The position numbers and the translations under genes are program-made. The notes under the pieces were generated by a model that did no database searches, had not been told where the DNA came from, and saw only the letters and a program-made list of their open reading frames with translations. Below are positions 50,934-62,269 of a stretch of DNA of 64,000 bases, piece by piece. This DNA comes from Gnetum montanum (Eukaryota > Streptophyta > Gnetopsida > Gnetales > Gnetaceae). Numbering within the stretch: the first letter of the stretch is position 1; each line of letters begins with the position of its first letter. The DNA lies in contig MNCI01013743.1 in NCBI GenBank assembly GCA_015680685.1, positions 104,425 through 168,424 of the forward strand, in the 5' to 3' direction.

Positions 50934-52000
50934 TTGAAATTTTCAATTTTTTTGCAAATTCTAATGAAAAAAATGGATTGAATGGGTAATATGGAAGGTG
51001 TAAAGATGATCCAAAGGGCTCTTGATCATAGATGATTCTTAGAATATAAGATATTTTTGTCAAAATTTTGTGAAAGAATGAGTTTGGGCAAGGTAAGTTA
51101 ATTAAGTTTTTAGGAAATGGTTTAATCAAGATTATTGAACTTATGAGTGAATATGGACATGCAGGAAAATAACTATGATTACTTAAGTATTTAGGATGTA
51201 AAAGATGATGTAGAATTGATCATCAAGTGTGAAACACAAGAGTTATATAAGTGTATCCTCCCCAAAGTCGGCTCCTACACTTAATGTCCTTGTATAACAA
51301 CACCTACAAGTATCCATGGGCACTTAAGAAGTTGAATGTAAATCATACATGTCTTCCAAAACACATATGTTAGCATTACCCTGATAAGAAAATAACACTA
51401 TATTATACATAATCATCAAATTATATTTTTATATGATGGTGAGGGGAAATGGTACTAGTAGGGATTGTAGAAAATGGGATGTGATGTGACTTAACCTTCC
51501 CGTTCGAGATCCAAACCAAGTCCATACCACTTACTAGTGACATTGCATTATATCATCTCAAAACTAAAAACCATAAGACTATCACAACTATAAGAAATAT
51601 TATTCTTGGCAAGGTGGTACAAGGAAGAAATTTTATTACTACATAATTTATTTAAAAAGAGACTTAGCCATTAGATAGAAGAGTGCCTTCAAGCATGGGT
51701 AACATGTCTTTCTAGCTTCATAACCAATGCAAGTTTAAGAAACCATAAAATTCCTAAGAATTCACTTACTTTCAAGCATGGGTAACATGTCTTTCCAATG
51801 AAACTTGGAAAAATTATTATTATGTGTATTTATTATGTTATTACTATGTCAATCTTACCAGAGGACTACCTTTAGGCATGGGTAACATGTCTTTCCAGTG
51901 ACATGGCGAGGTAACACTTATTTTAAAACATGGTTCCATTTTTCAATAGAAATCAAGTAAATATTATAACTTAATAGCATGATGAGAGTCATATTAGTTG
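50934..52000 (-). other. Retroelement spacer fragment, minus strand
   Basis: No coding sequence recognised. Matches pieces of the pol-to-env spacer of element 2 in reverse: three copies of the GACATGTTACCCATGC motif and a GTCACTAGTAAGTGGTATGG block near 51515-51535. A primer site or gag is lacking after the LTR at 52001, so gag and pol are deleted or the two pieces come from different elements. Confidence 0.45.
51685..51905 (-). repeat. Three copies of the GACATGTTACCCATGC spacer motif
   Basis: AAGACATGTTACCCATGC (minus strand) occurs at about 51697-51714, 51777-51794 and 51877-51894, spaced 80-100 bases apart. Other elements in the window have it once. Confidence 0.8.
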
Positions 52001-52753
52001 TGATGAGTAGTGAGTATACCCTATGTCCAACCATACAAATCACTAGTGTTCACTAAGCAATCTAGTCAAATTTCGTAGACTTTAGCTCTCCAATTATACT
52101 AGGTATAGGCAATGAATATTAATGATATGATCATTGTATTCTTAGTCTTACTTGTGAAGTGCAAGTGTATGGTTAAGTGTAACTAAGGCATATAATTTTT
52201 ATCATTTTATGTTTTATAGTTTATATTGCTGAATTGCTAAAAAATAAAGTAATTAAATGTTTAACTAATCTGGTAACTAACTAATGTATCAACTAATCCT
52301 AACATAAGCATATGTCCCCATTTACTATGTACATCTTGAACAATGTTGCAATGTTATCGGGTTACCAAGCATTAAGTGCTATTGGGATTACCAAACATTA
52401 ACGTATGCTCGAATGTTCATACTTATGTGTTTTAATTAATCATTGTTTAATTAACTAAGTAATTCGATGCATTAAAATAAATTGCATAAATAATAAATGC
52501 ATTTAAAGTATAATATATTTCCAAATGCTGTAAGGTTTGTGAAGAAAGCTCATCTTTATTGCTAATCACACCAAGGTGCTTAGCTACATTAGTGTTTGAA
52601 TAAAGATCTATACACTTCTCACTTCTACTACAAATGCTTAGAAAATATTCTAATTGTCAAACAAAAAAAATGTAAGAGCTTCACTAAGACACTAACAAAT
52701 TGATGCCATAAATGTGGCTGGTGAGCACATATTTATAGGCAAAGAAAGACACT
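52001..52753 (-). repeat. LTR B, interrupted by element C
   Basis: The minus-strand end reads ACTCACTACTCATCA at 52001. Going up, the usual R-U5 blocks are seen to the TATA region (GCCTATAAATATGTG near 52728-52742), then element C begins at 52754. Its U3 must lie beyond element C, outside the window. Confidence 0.65.
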
Positions 52754-53682
52754 TGATGAGTGGCGAGGTACCCCTACGTCCAACCATACGAATCACGAAG
52801 CGTTCACGTGTGATCTAGTTGAATTTCGTAGACTTTGTCATTTCTAGTGCACTAGCCCTTTATAAAGTGAATCTAACCTTAAGGTAAATTTTTGTCCTCC
52901 CAATTACACTTGTGACATTCGTTGGTATGGTTAAGTGTAACTGAGGCATTCAATTTTTATCATTTTTTATGTTTTGTAGTTGGGTGCTTGAATTGTAGAT
53001 AAAAAGGAATTTGATTAACTAATCTAAATTAACTAATTAACTAATCATTTAACTAATTCTAGTATAAGTATTCGTTCCCACTTTCCGTACACATCTTGAA
53101 CCCATGCATCCACTACTAGGCGACCAAGTGCTATGCTACTAGGTGTACCAAGTAATAATGCTATTTGGATTACCAAGTGAATACATGTTATGCTCAAAGC
53201 AGTCGTACTTATGTGTGTATTCTATCTCACTTAATTACCTCATTAATGTAATAATTAGAAAATATTTAATAACTAATTGAAATCATTTAATAAATAATTG
53301 AAAACAATAAATGCATGAATAAAATAGCTAATCTATCCAAAGTGCTACAAGGTTTATTAGAAAGCTCATCTTTATTGCTGCACAAATTGTCGTACTTAGG
53401 TATAATAATTCTTGAATAAAGATTTGTACACTTAATGAATCCTATTGTGGGCACTCGGAGGAAAAATTCTAACTTTCAAATGGAAAAAATGTAAGAGCTT
53501 CGTAGCTATTGAAATCTAGATTATCATAAATGTGGCTGGTAGGCACGTATTTATAGGTGATAGATAGACACTGTATTAATGGGGCCTCGTTGATGCACGA
53601 TAAGATGCATCGATAGGGCCTCATTGACATGGTCAACTACATCAACGAGGCCTCATCGATGCAGCCAACCAACGACTCATCA
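52754..53682 (-). repeat. Element C 3' LTR
   Basis: Begins (minus) TGATGAGTCGTTGGTTGG at 53682 and ends TCGCCACTCATCA at 52754. U3 carries repeated GCCTCATCGATG / CATCAACGAGGCC units (53585-53665), then the TATA box in ACCTATAAATACGTG. Confidence 0.88.
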
Positions 53683-53696
53683 TACCCCCATGACTA
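53683..53696 (-). other. Element C polypurine tract
   Basis: The minus strand reads AGTCATGGGGGTA directly before the LTR. Confidence 0.7.
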
Positions 53697-53899
53697 AATG
53701 AAAACTCATCGTTGAGTTCTTTTACAAAATTGGGAAGGTATGGGATTATCGACTGATTTTTCTTGAACAAAACAAATTGATTGACTTGGAAAAAAATGGA
53801 GTGCTTGGGTGTACGAATGAACACATTACAAAAATGGTGGTGTTCAGGACACAAAATTAAAAACCATGACATAACTCTTCAAAAATTAGACAACACGTT

Positions 53900-54801
53900 T
53901 CATGAGTGGCTAGGTACCCCTACACTTAATCATACGAATACAAGCATGTATGCACAATCTAGTCAAACTCTGCAGATGGACTAGTTGTGGTATCTAGATA
54001 GTTACACATTGATCGTAGTTCCCTGTCTTCCCACCTGGACTAGTATTTGCTTTGTCACGTATGGTTTAGTCCAAAGTGAGGTGTACGATGTGGTCCTAAG
54101 CTAGTGCTACTCCTAGAGGCAATGGAAAATAACTTTGTTTTAAGCTAATAGGGAATGAGAAGAAAAATCTAAGCTAGCCTAAGTGCGATAAGCATCCATC
54201 CTTAATCATCCGTACACATCTTAGACCTTGTGTACTACTTCTAGTATTACCAAGTGCATGTTACTTAAGCACTCCTAGATATGCTATTGGGATACCAAGT
54301 AGTCACACTTAAATGCTTGTGATTAAGTCATACTCATTCTGCATTTAATAACAGGGATGGTAAATGAAGGTAAAGAAATATTAATTAAGAAAAGAATAAA
54401 TAAAAATAACGATTAAAAAATTAAAACTAAGTAAATGCTACAATGATGGAGCAATCTTGATCTTTATTATCAGTCATGTACGTGTCCAAGTACGTCACAC
54501 TCGAATAAAGGTTTCGTACAATTACAATCATTACACTATGGGCATGAATTGGGGAAAGGATTGAAATGAATTGAAATTGACAAAAAAGACTCTACTCTGA
54601 TACTAACTGACTCTTCCACTTCCTGTGCATCCAAAGGTGTATTTGTAGGCTTACACATGAATTGCAATATCATGTATCTAATATCATTATCCAGGTCGCG
54701 ATATCGTGGATGTGATATTGAGGGTCCGATGTCAAGGGTCCAATATCAAGGGTCTGATGTCAAGGGTTCGATACCAGCACTTGGCAAACCATGATTCATC
54801 A
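53900..54801 (-). repeat. Solo LTR
   Basis: A 902-base LTR with ends TGATGAATCATGG (54801) and TAGCCACTCATGA (53900, one change from TCATCA). It is flanked on both sides by ACGTT (53895-53899 and 54802-54806). No internal sequence remains. U3 has GATGTCAAGGGTC-type units at 54700-54770. It is the product of recombination between two LTRs of a former full element. Confidence 0.92.
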
Positions 54802-54810
54802 ACGTTCCCT

Positions 54811-54901
54811 AATGGTGTGAAGCTTATTGGAGAAGATCAAATGGTCCCAAGCAGTNAATGGTGTGAAGCTTATTGGAGAAGATCAAATGGTCCCAAGCAG
54901 T
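54811..54901. other. Single N between perfect 45-bp duplicates (likely assembly join)
   Basis: Bases 54811-54855 are repeated exactly at 54857-54901 with N at 54856. Same signature as at 26265. Confidence 0.75.
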
Positions 54902-54909
54902 GGTGGTTC

Positions 54910-57620
54910 TTGAGGCTTCAAGGGACCTTCACTAGCTTCACGCATTGGTAGTGGTTGAGGTGGCTACAGTTATCCTTTCTATTGCTCCAACTTTAGGCAT
55001 GAGGTGGAAAACATGTAGTATGCTTTCATTTTCTCCTCCTTGCTCCCAAGATCATGCACCATCCACGCAACTTCCCCAATGTGGGTTGGAATGGTCACAT
55101 CCCAAGGACACGAAATTGTTGGAAATAACTCCTTGGCATTGACAAACCAGGTAGCGAGTTGTTTACATTCAATGTCAAACACTCTGACTATGTTCTTTAG
55201 CCCTTAGTACTCATTCATTCATTTGGCTAGGTTCTTAGTGATAGATCATTGATCTCTAAATTGTCCTATGAAAACTTCAAGTTTAGCATTAGCAATCTCA
55301 AGCTTCTACTTGGTGTCCTTGTGGTGCTTGAACTTGGCCTTGTATAGTAGATACAAGCTAGCCACTTTTTTTTCTAATTCTAACCATAACTGTTTGGCTA
55401 TTAGCATTGCCAAGTTTACATAATGGAGATTAGCCAACTTCATATACTCTGTCATCTCTTTGATTTGCAACTCCTTCAAGAGGATCTCTACTTTGTTATA
55501 GGCATTAATCCCATCAAGGATGGGCTGTCACATCTCTCTTCCTTGCTGGAGTTCCTGGAGGGCTTCATTTATTTTTGCCCTTGCTATCTAAATTTGTTTC
55601 TCATTCACTTCTTTTTGCAAACCAACATAGTCCCTGTAGTGATTTTTCACTTTCTCAAATTTGAGAGCTTTGTTCTTCTAGGCAACGATCTCAATGGCAG
55701 AATTTTAATGCAAGGTGCATACCTCCTCCATTAACAAATTGTGGTTCTTTATGGAAAATTTCCTAAGCTACTCCTACTGTTAATGAATGAATTCTTACAT
55801 TTGATATCTCTGAGCATCAACATTTCGCAGGTGATGATTTTTTGTGATCAATGTTTCATTCTCTTGGCACATCTGATTCAAGTCCTTTTTTATTGAGTGA
55901 ATTTTAGCTTTTTCCATGGACTGTTTAAAGATGGCCATTACTACTTCCTCCTCAACCTTATGAAATCATTCTTGAAGCTCTTTGATAGCTTCATCTCTTG
56001 TTACGGTCAAGCACCTTTACGGTCAAGTATTGATTTTGCTCTTGGTCCATTTCTAGTTGCTCCTCCAAAATGATGCATTTGCCCCTTACATTTAGTAGTA
56101 CTAATTGGGTTGTGATGATGTTCTTTGGGAGATTAAAGATGTTTAGAGTTGGTTGCCCGGTTCCTAATAGTTGTTCCAGTAATTGTTCGTGCTGGGCTAC
56201 ATTCAATTTTTCACCAACCATGGTTGTGGATGTTTGCACATCTTGAAGTACATATACATTTGGTACAAACATTACCAGTGCATTTAGTGCTTTAGCTACA
56301 TGGTCAACAACCACTTCTACTGCTACCTCCTACCCTTGGTGCTGCATCACCAAAATAGTTGCCTCTTCACCCTCCTCCAATCGCACTGAAAAAGTGGTGG
56401 TATTCTCAGAGACTTTTGGAAATAGTTGGTGTCTTGCTAATGACATCGTTACCTCTTGAGCATTGGGATCTAACCTCGAAGGCAACTGTGTTCTTTGGGT
56501 AAAGAAAATTGGACCAACTCTCTCCAATTGGCTAATTATTTGGGCCACCTCATTAAGGTGATTCATTGTTGGCTAATACACAGATGGATCTGTCCCACTC
56601 ATTTCTTCTTGTTGCTCTTGTTCACTGATGAGATATTCTCAAATTTGACATAGATGCTCAAGGACTGTGCAAGCCTCCAATGTTGTCTCTTGAGAGGGTG
56701 GTGGTAGTGGCAACTCCTCTTCTTGAGTGGGTTTTGGCCTTTTTTCTTTCATGATTTCTACCCATGAGGCCAAGGAAGCATACCTAAGAGTATCATTAGA
56801 ATAGCAAATAATGCCTACCATTTTGCAAATTTTCCAATGAGACATTGAAAGGGCAATGTCTTCCTTCCATGTTCATTCTCCTTGAAGTGCTTCTTGATCT
56901 CCAAATATATTAGCTGTGGAAGGTTAATGGGAAATTTCTTGCTTAGAGCAGCACATGCTCAAGTAGAGAAAGTAGTCACCTTGCTTGACCTCACTGTTGG
57001 ATTGAGGTGATAGGCCACAATCTTGAAATAAATCTACTTTGCCCTTGTGAGCGCATCATACTCCTTACAGTCCACCCCGTAGCATCTCTGGGTCCATTTC
57101 CTTTTTGCCTCAAGATCACATTTTATTGATATCTCTGCCAACTATGTTCCACTATCTAGCAACCCTAGTGCCTATGCAATAACCTTCACTGAATAGGACA
57201 CTTGAATGTCCTTGATTTTTACAATGGACCTTGGCCTTTGGCTACTCCAGAAGAGATAGGTCTCTTTCATGTACCATTCCCCATTGGACGTGATGACTCG
57301 CCACATGGGAGAGACTTGTAATTGTGTCTTGACATTATCTGGAGCTTTCTCCAAAAGTAGCCCAAAGTTTATCTTTTGAACAACTAATCTTGAAGTGTCT
57401 TGGGACCTGATGATGTCTAGGTAGGCTTGAGTCAAAGTGACCTCAAGCCTTGGCATAGGTCTAGATGCTTCTCCTCAGTGGGATTGTTCTGTAGGCACTT
57501 CTTCCTTTGGAATCTATTGAACAAATTCTAGTTTGGGCTCCTCTCGAAGAGGTCCCATTACATGGATCACCTTTGGCAGTTCTTGGCCTTATTCTTGCTA
57601 GCCCCTTCTAGCTTTAGGGT
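54910..57620 (-). pseudogene. Element C env-position ORF, coiled-coil-rich (broken)
   Basis: Open blocks in order on the minus strand: 57456-57172 (SNGEWYMKETYLFW, VSYSVKVIA), 56845-56639, 56566-56330 (MNHLNEVAQIISQLE, LDPNAQEVTMSL), 56314-55991 and 55182-54979 (ECKQLATWFVNAKELF, HIGEVAWMVHD). Every block has a counterpart in element 2's ORF in the same order, so this is one gene broken by stops. Conservation across copies suggests that it was once selected. Function unknown. Confidence 0.65.
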
Positions 57621-59628
57621 TTAGGGTTTTGAGGATAGTTACACTTGGCTAAGTTGTGATTATGGTTGATCTAATCGATCCAATTATTATTTATTTATGT
57701 ATTATCATTAATAAATCATCCCGAAGGTTGTTGGAAGGGTTAACTCGGGAAAAAGTTGATGTTTATATATGGTTAAGATTATTAACCCTTTGGGGGACTT
57801 AGGAAACTTTCCAAAAAATTTCATTGATTTTTCATCAGAAACCTTAGGGTTTGTGGCTTCCATGATAAAGATCTTACCTCCGGTAAGCATAGGATCGAAA
57901 AATAGAGTGATTTGGACAAATGGTTGGGAAGTTATGAGCTCTAGAAAGTTTTGGGCTTTGAAAAATTACAAAAATTCCCCATTTGTTATGAGCAATTTGC
58001 ACAAAATTCCAAAGTGTCCAATAGTATATATAGTATTTTTGCACTACATTGATGAGGCCTTGTAGATGGGGCCTCATCGATGCGGTCAGTTGCATCGACA
58101 AGGCCTCATTGACATAACTATTAACCATTTTTTACTTTTGTTGACTTTTATTAAACTCTTAAAATAAAAGGAATTTTTTGATGAAATTGGGGTTAAATGA
58201 AAGCTTAGAAGACCAAGAATAGTATGAAATCATGAGAAGAGGGCATTGAAGTTCATAAATTTGAGAAAATGGAGAAAAATTGATTGAGTGGATGAATGAA
58301 ATGAAAGATTAAGGAGTACTGAGTGGTTTATGGAATGGAAAATGCGAAAGATAAGATTGTAGCGATTTTAAAGATAAGGAACCTTAATAAATCAAATCAA
58401 AAGCTATGCCAGTGGATCCTTGCCATAGCAAGCTCATGCCCTTTTTGCCCTTACATAACCTCAATTAAGGAGTCCATGGGCTCCATAGTTGATTTAATGA
58501 TCATGACAAATTAAAAATCAACTCAAAAGAATCTACTTAAGAATCCCAACATGTCAAACCAAAACATGGAGCATAACATAGAACTCGACAATGAGGTGAG
58601 TTATGGCAGCATAGATGAATGATAGAGAAGGTGGAATGAAGTTTAAAAGTGAAGTTATAAGAAGTCCCTTGTGGAATTTGTAGTTAAAATGACCAAGGAA
58701 TTTCCATCCTTAGTCTAGACCAAAACCATTTGCTTCTAGTGACTTTGCATCACCACTCTAAGATCAATCCACTCACTTGAGACACAAGAGTGCCCCCACA
58801 AGAAAACCACCATTCCACAAAGAGAAAAAATGAGAAGTAGGAAGTAAGAGAGAGGGCCTTAGTTAGAGGGGACTTTTAAGCATAGGTGCATGTCTTTTGA
58901 GTTCCATAACTAGAGTCCCATAACTAATGCTTGTAGCCCATTTATTTATCCAAGGGGTGTGCTTTGAATTTCCATTGTGTTTTGTTTTTTGAAATAGGAA
59001 CCACACCATCCAAGGACTTATTTGTGTCGAAGGGATGTGCTTTGAATTTCCATCTCTTTTCTCTTTTTGGATGGGAACCACACCATGCAACAAGTTATTT
59101 GTCTTCCTATTATTGGTTGGTGTGGAATAGTAAGAAGTCCATGAAAAACACTCAAAGAACTTAAGCAAGAAGAAGAGTACAAAGAGTATTGAGTTCCCTT
59201 GAAGTCACACCTTTTACAAACATTTGGATCCTTCCTAATTCTAGAACTACCAAGGTCACGAATCGATTAAAAGTTTCTTTAATGAAAAGGGACCTCAAAT
59301 TCCTAGAATAAGGAAAACCATAGAGTTTATTGGATGGGTGGATGATGTGGACTCATTGCTTGTTCCATGGAAAATAAGCCATGTCAAAGTCGTTAAACAT
59401 CAAAATTCAAAAATAGAAACTAGACATCACTAATCACACATTAAGCACAAACCATCATTAGTAAATAGTAACAATAGCATTGTGTCCTGCGACAATAAAG
59501 CAAATTTATTATCAAAAATGAGAAAATATCACACTTGAATAAAATAAAATAAAATAAATAAAAATAAAGGAAAATAAAAAATAAAATATATAAGAAAGTG
59601 TAAAATAATCAAGAAAGTTTAAAGGCAC
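57621..59628 (-). other. Element C spacer
   Basis: Reverse counterpart of 41940-43970. Contains the U3-like and TATA site (58010-58110), a diverged GACATGCACCTATGCTTA motif near 58873-58890, a near-duplicate pair of GTGTGCTTTGAATTTCCAT blocks (58956 and 59036), and an AATAAAAT-rich run at 59540-59590. Confidence 0.55.
58010..58110 (-). promoter_or_regulatory. Internal U3-like units and TATA-like run, element C
   Basis: On the minus strand, CATCGATGAGGCCCCATC and AAGGCCTCATCAATGTAG repeat the unit of this element's own LTR U3. ACTATATATACTATTGG follows. About 0.4 kb before the env-position ORF, matching elements 1 and 2. Promoter role is inference. Confidence 0.42.
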
Positions 59629-60435
59629 TGATTAGTCATCGTTGGTTGGCTATGTCGACAAGGCCTTGTTGATGTAGTTGACCGCATCAATGAGGCCTCG
59701 TTGACGATCCCATCGATGCATTTCAACTTGCGTTGACAAGGCCTCATCAACGTAGTGTCTATCGATTGCCTATAAATACGTGCCTACCATCTACATTTAT
59801 GGAGAGTCTAGATTTCAGTAGTAGCAAAGCTCTTGCATTTTTTTCATTCGAAAGGTAGAAGAATTTTTTTCCCTAAGTATCTGTAGTAGGAGTCATTGAG
59901 TGTACAGATCTTTATTTGAGCATTGTTGTACCTAAGCATGACAGTGTGTGCGATAATAAAGATAAGCTTTTTGATAAACCTTGTAGCACTTTGGATAGAT
60001 TAGCTATTTTAGTTATGCATTTAATGTTTTCAATAATTTAGTAAATGTTTTCAATTAGTTATTAAATATTTTCTAGTTGTTACATTAATGAGATAATTAA
60101 GAAATATAGATTACACACATAAGTACAACTGCTTTGAGTGTAACACGTATTTGCTTAGTAATTCCAAAAACTTTATCACTTGGTACACCTAGTAGCATAG
60201 CATTTAGCTGCCTAACAGTGGATACGTGGGTTCAGGATGTGTATGGAAAGTGGGAATGGATACTTATGTTAGTATTAGATAAATAATTAGTTAATTAGTC
60301 ATTTAGATTAGTTAATTAAGCTAATTTTATCTACATTTCTAGCATCCACAATATAAAATACAAAATGATAAAAATAAGATGCCTCAGTTACACTTAACCA
60401 TACCAACGTATCTCACAAGTGTAATTGGGAGGATG
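59629..60435 (+). repeat. Element E 5' LTR (3' end deleted)
   Basis: Begins TGATTAGTCATCGTTGG. U3 has AGGCCTTGTTGATGTAG and GAGGCCTCGTTGACGATC units, and TATA lies in TGCCTATAAATACGTGCC at 59768. It is close to element C's LTR. Sequence stops after CACAAGTGTAATTGGGAGG with no TCATCA terminus. Confidence 0.8.
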
Positions 60436-61270
60436 ACAAAAAGAAGCTAAATGTGCCTACTAAAGAGGTAAGGGCAAAGTTGCCACAGTAGAGGAAGTTG
60501 TGAAGTCTGACTTTGATGATGACGTTGAATGTGACATCTATCAATATGAACATCCAAAGGGATGTTTCCCTATGGTGCCACACTTACAAGAATCTGGAGT
60601 GTATACACTGAACCCTCACCTAACATGTAGGCAAGCTCTAAGATGATTGCCTTACCCTCAAGGTAGTCCAAGATAGTTCCACTAACAACAACAAGCCTAC
60701 GACCCAAGTGGAACTCCTCCACAACCTTATGAATAGTACCAAAAATGGTACCAACCACAATTGTTGGAAATACCACTGCCAAGGTAGCAGTACCATTGTA
60801 GGCAACCAGATCCATACGAGTACTATGGTTAGCAACCCGTCTCCCCTAGAAGTTCAGCAAGTCATGCATCATTCTAGCATCACTATTACCCTCTAAAGTA
60901 CCATCAAACACATTCATCATCTACTTGAGGGAAAAATCCGTATTCGTATCCTTATCATCCTCCACATCCCTCTATACCTACACCTCCACCTTCAACTCAA
61001 TTACCTCCTGCTCAATCCATGCAGGGTGAAATTCCTTCACAACCACAACAATGAAATGTTATAAGGGCTGTACACTCACAATGAGTTTTTCAACCAAGTG
61101 ATCCAAATAATAGATCAAGGAAACAACCTTTCTTCTAGCCCAACAATTCTCTCTAGCCCTCACAACGTACTCTGACCGATTGCCTTGTATCTTTAGCATC
61201 CTCATCCTCTACATCAAATACCTTTGAGCACCATTCAAACCAAGTGCCACCTAGGATCTGCATTGTAATG
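60436..61270 (+). pseudogene. Element E gag C-terminus and linker
   Basis: Starts within the late gag region. The zinc-knuckle-like segment reads CDIYQYEHPKGCF (about 60530-60568), with the second and last cysteines of the sister copies replaced. A proline/histidine/glutamine-rich linker follows to about 61270. Confidence 0.65.
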
Positions 61271-61339
61271 CTAACTCATGATGTTTCTAACTAGATCAAG
61301 GCTGGCAACCTGCCTACAAAATAATCTGATCCAGAAAGT

Positions 61340-61700
61340 TTGCTCATCTTTCTACAGATTGTTGGATAAGAGCCATGCAAGGCTCTTCTTGACTCTGGTT
61401 CTGGAGTTAACCTCATCTCCAATGATATGTACAAAGCTTAGAACCTACCACCTCATAAGAAGAGCAATATTTGTTTAGAATTAGCAGTCAATCGATTATG
61501 TTCCCTTTGGGATTCATAGAGAACATTGTGACCACAATTTGTGGGTGGTCTTATCATGTTGATTTTCTAGTAATCAAGGTAGATGACTACAAAAGTGACT
61601 ACCCCGTCATCTTGGGTAGGGCTTGGTTAAGCATGGTCAATATGTGAATGGGTATAAGAGACCTATCTCTTGAAATATTTAAGGAGAATGAATTAGGAAA
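61340..61700 (+). pseudogene. Element E aspartic protease
   Basis: EPCKALLDSGSGVNLISND retains the catalytic D-S-G (Asp at 61391-61393), the only copy in the window to do so. DYKSDYPVILGRAWLS follows about 70 residues later in a shifted frame. Confidence 0.75.
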
Positions 61701-62269
61701 AATTGAGAAGTGTATTTCATGCATCGCGTATAGTGATAATAGGTGCAATTATGTGCAAAAGATCTAGTCCATCAAAAGCACATACAAGAAGGCATTCAAT
61801 CACTATGCACAAGAAATTAATATTCAATAGTGTTTGTACGTAGTAGCCACAAAGTAGGAGGGCACCCAGTGATTGATTATTGATTCAGATAGCAGCACAA
61901 TATGCATGGAGCCAATTGATAATTTAACTTATACATATGTAGAAGGCATGGACAAAATTGAACAAGTTCATTTCTAACTTTGTAATAAAGATGATGATAA
62001 CTGTTGGGGAGAGTTGGAGATCCCTAATTACTTCAAGTAGGAACCCTTAGAACTAAAAACTCTACTAGTTAGAATGGAGTATGCATTTTTAAAGAATGGT
62101 AAACCAGTCATCATTAATTCAAAACTTACTCCTGAACAAAAAGAAAAGTTGTTGAAATGGTAAATAAATGGTCAATAGCCTTTGCTTGATCATATCTAGA
62201 GCTAACAAGAATTGATCCAAGGATATGCTAGCACTGCATCTACCCTGACCTAGCCATGAAGTCTAGAAG

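Larger units (their letters stand above)
52754..59628 (-). mobile_element. Element C: minus-strand Athila-type element, 3' half
   Basis: 3' LTR 52754-53682, polypurine tract, env-position ORF, and spacer up to 59628, where plus-strand element E interrupts it. A solo LTR is inserted at 53900-54801. gag, pol and the 5' LTR would lie past element E, outside the window. Confidence 0.8.
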
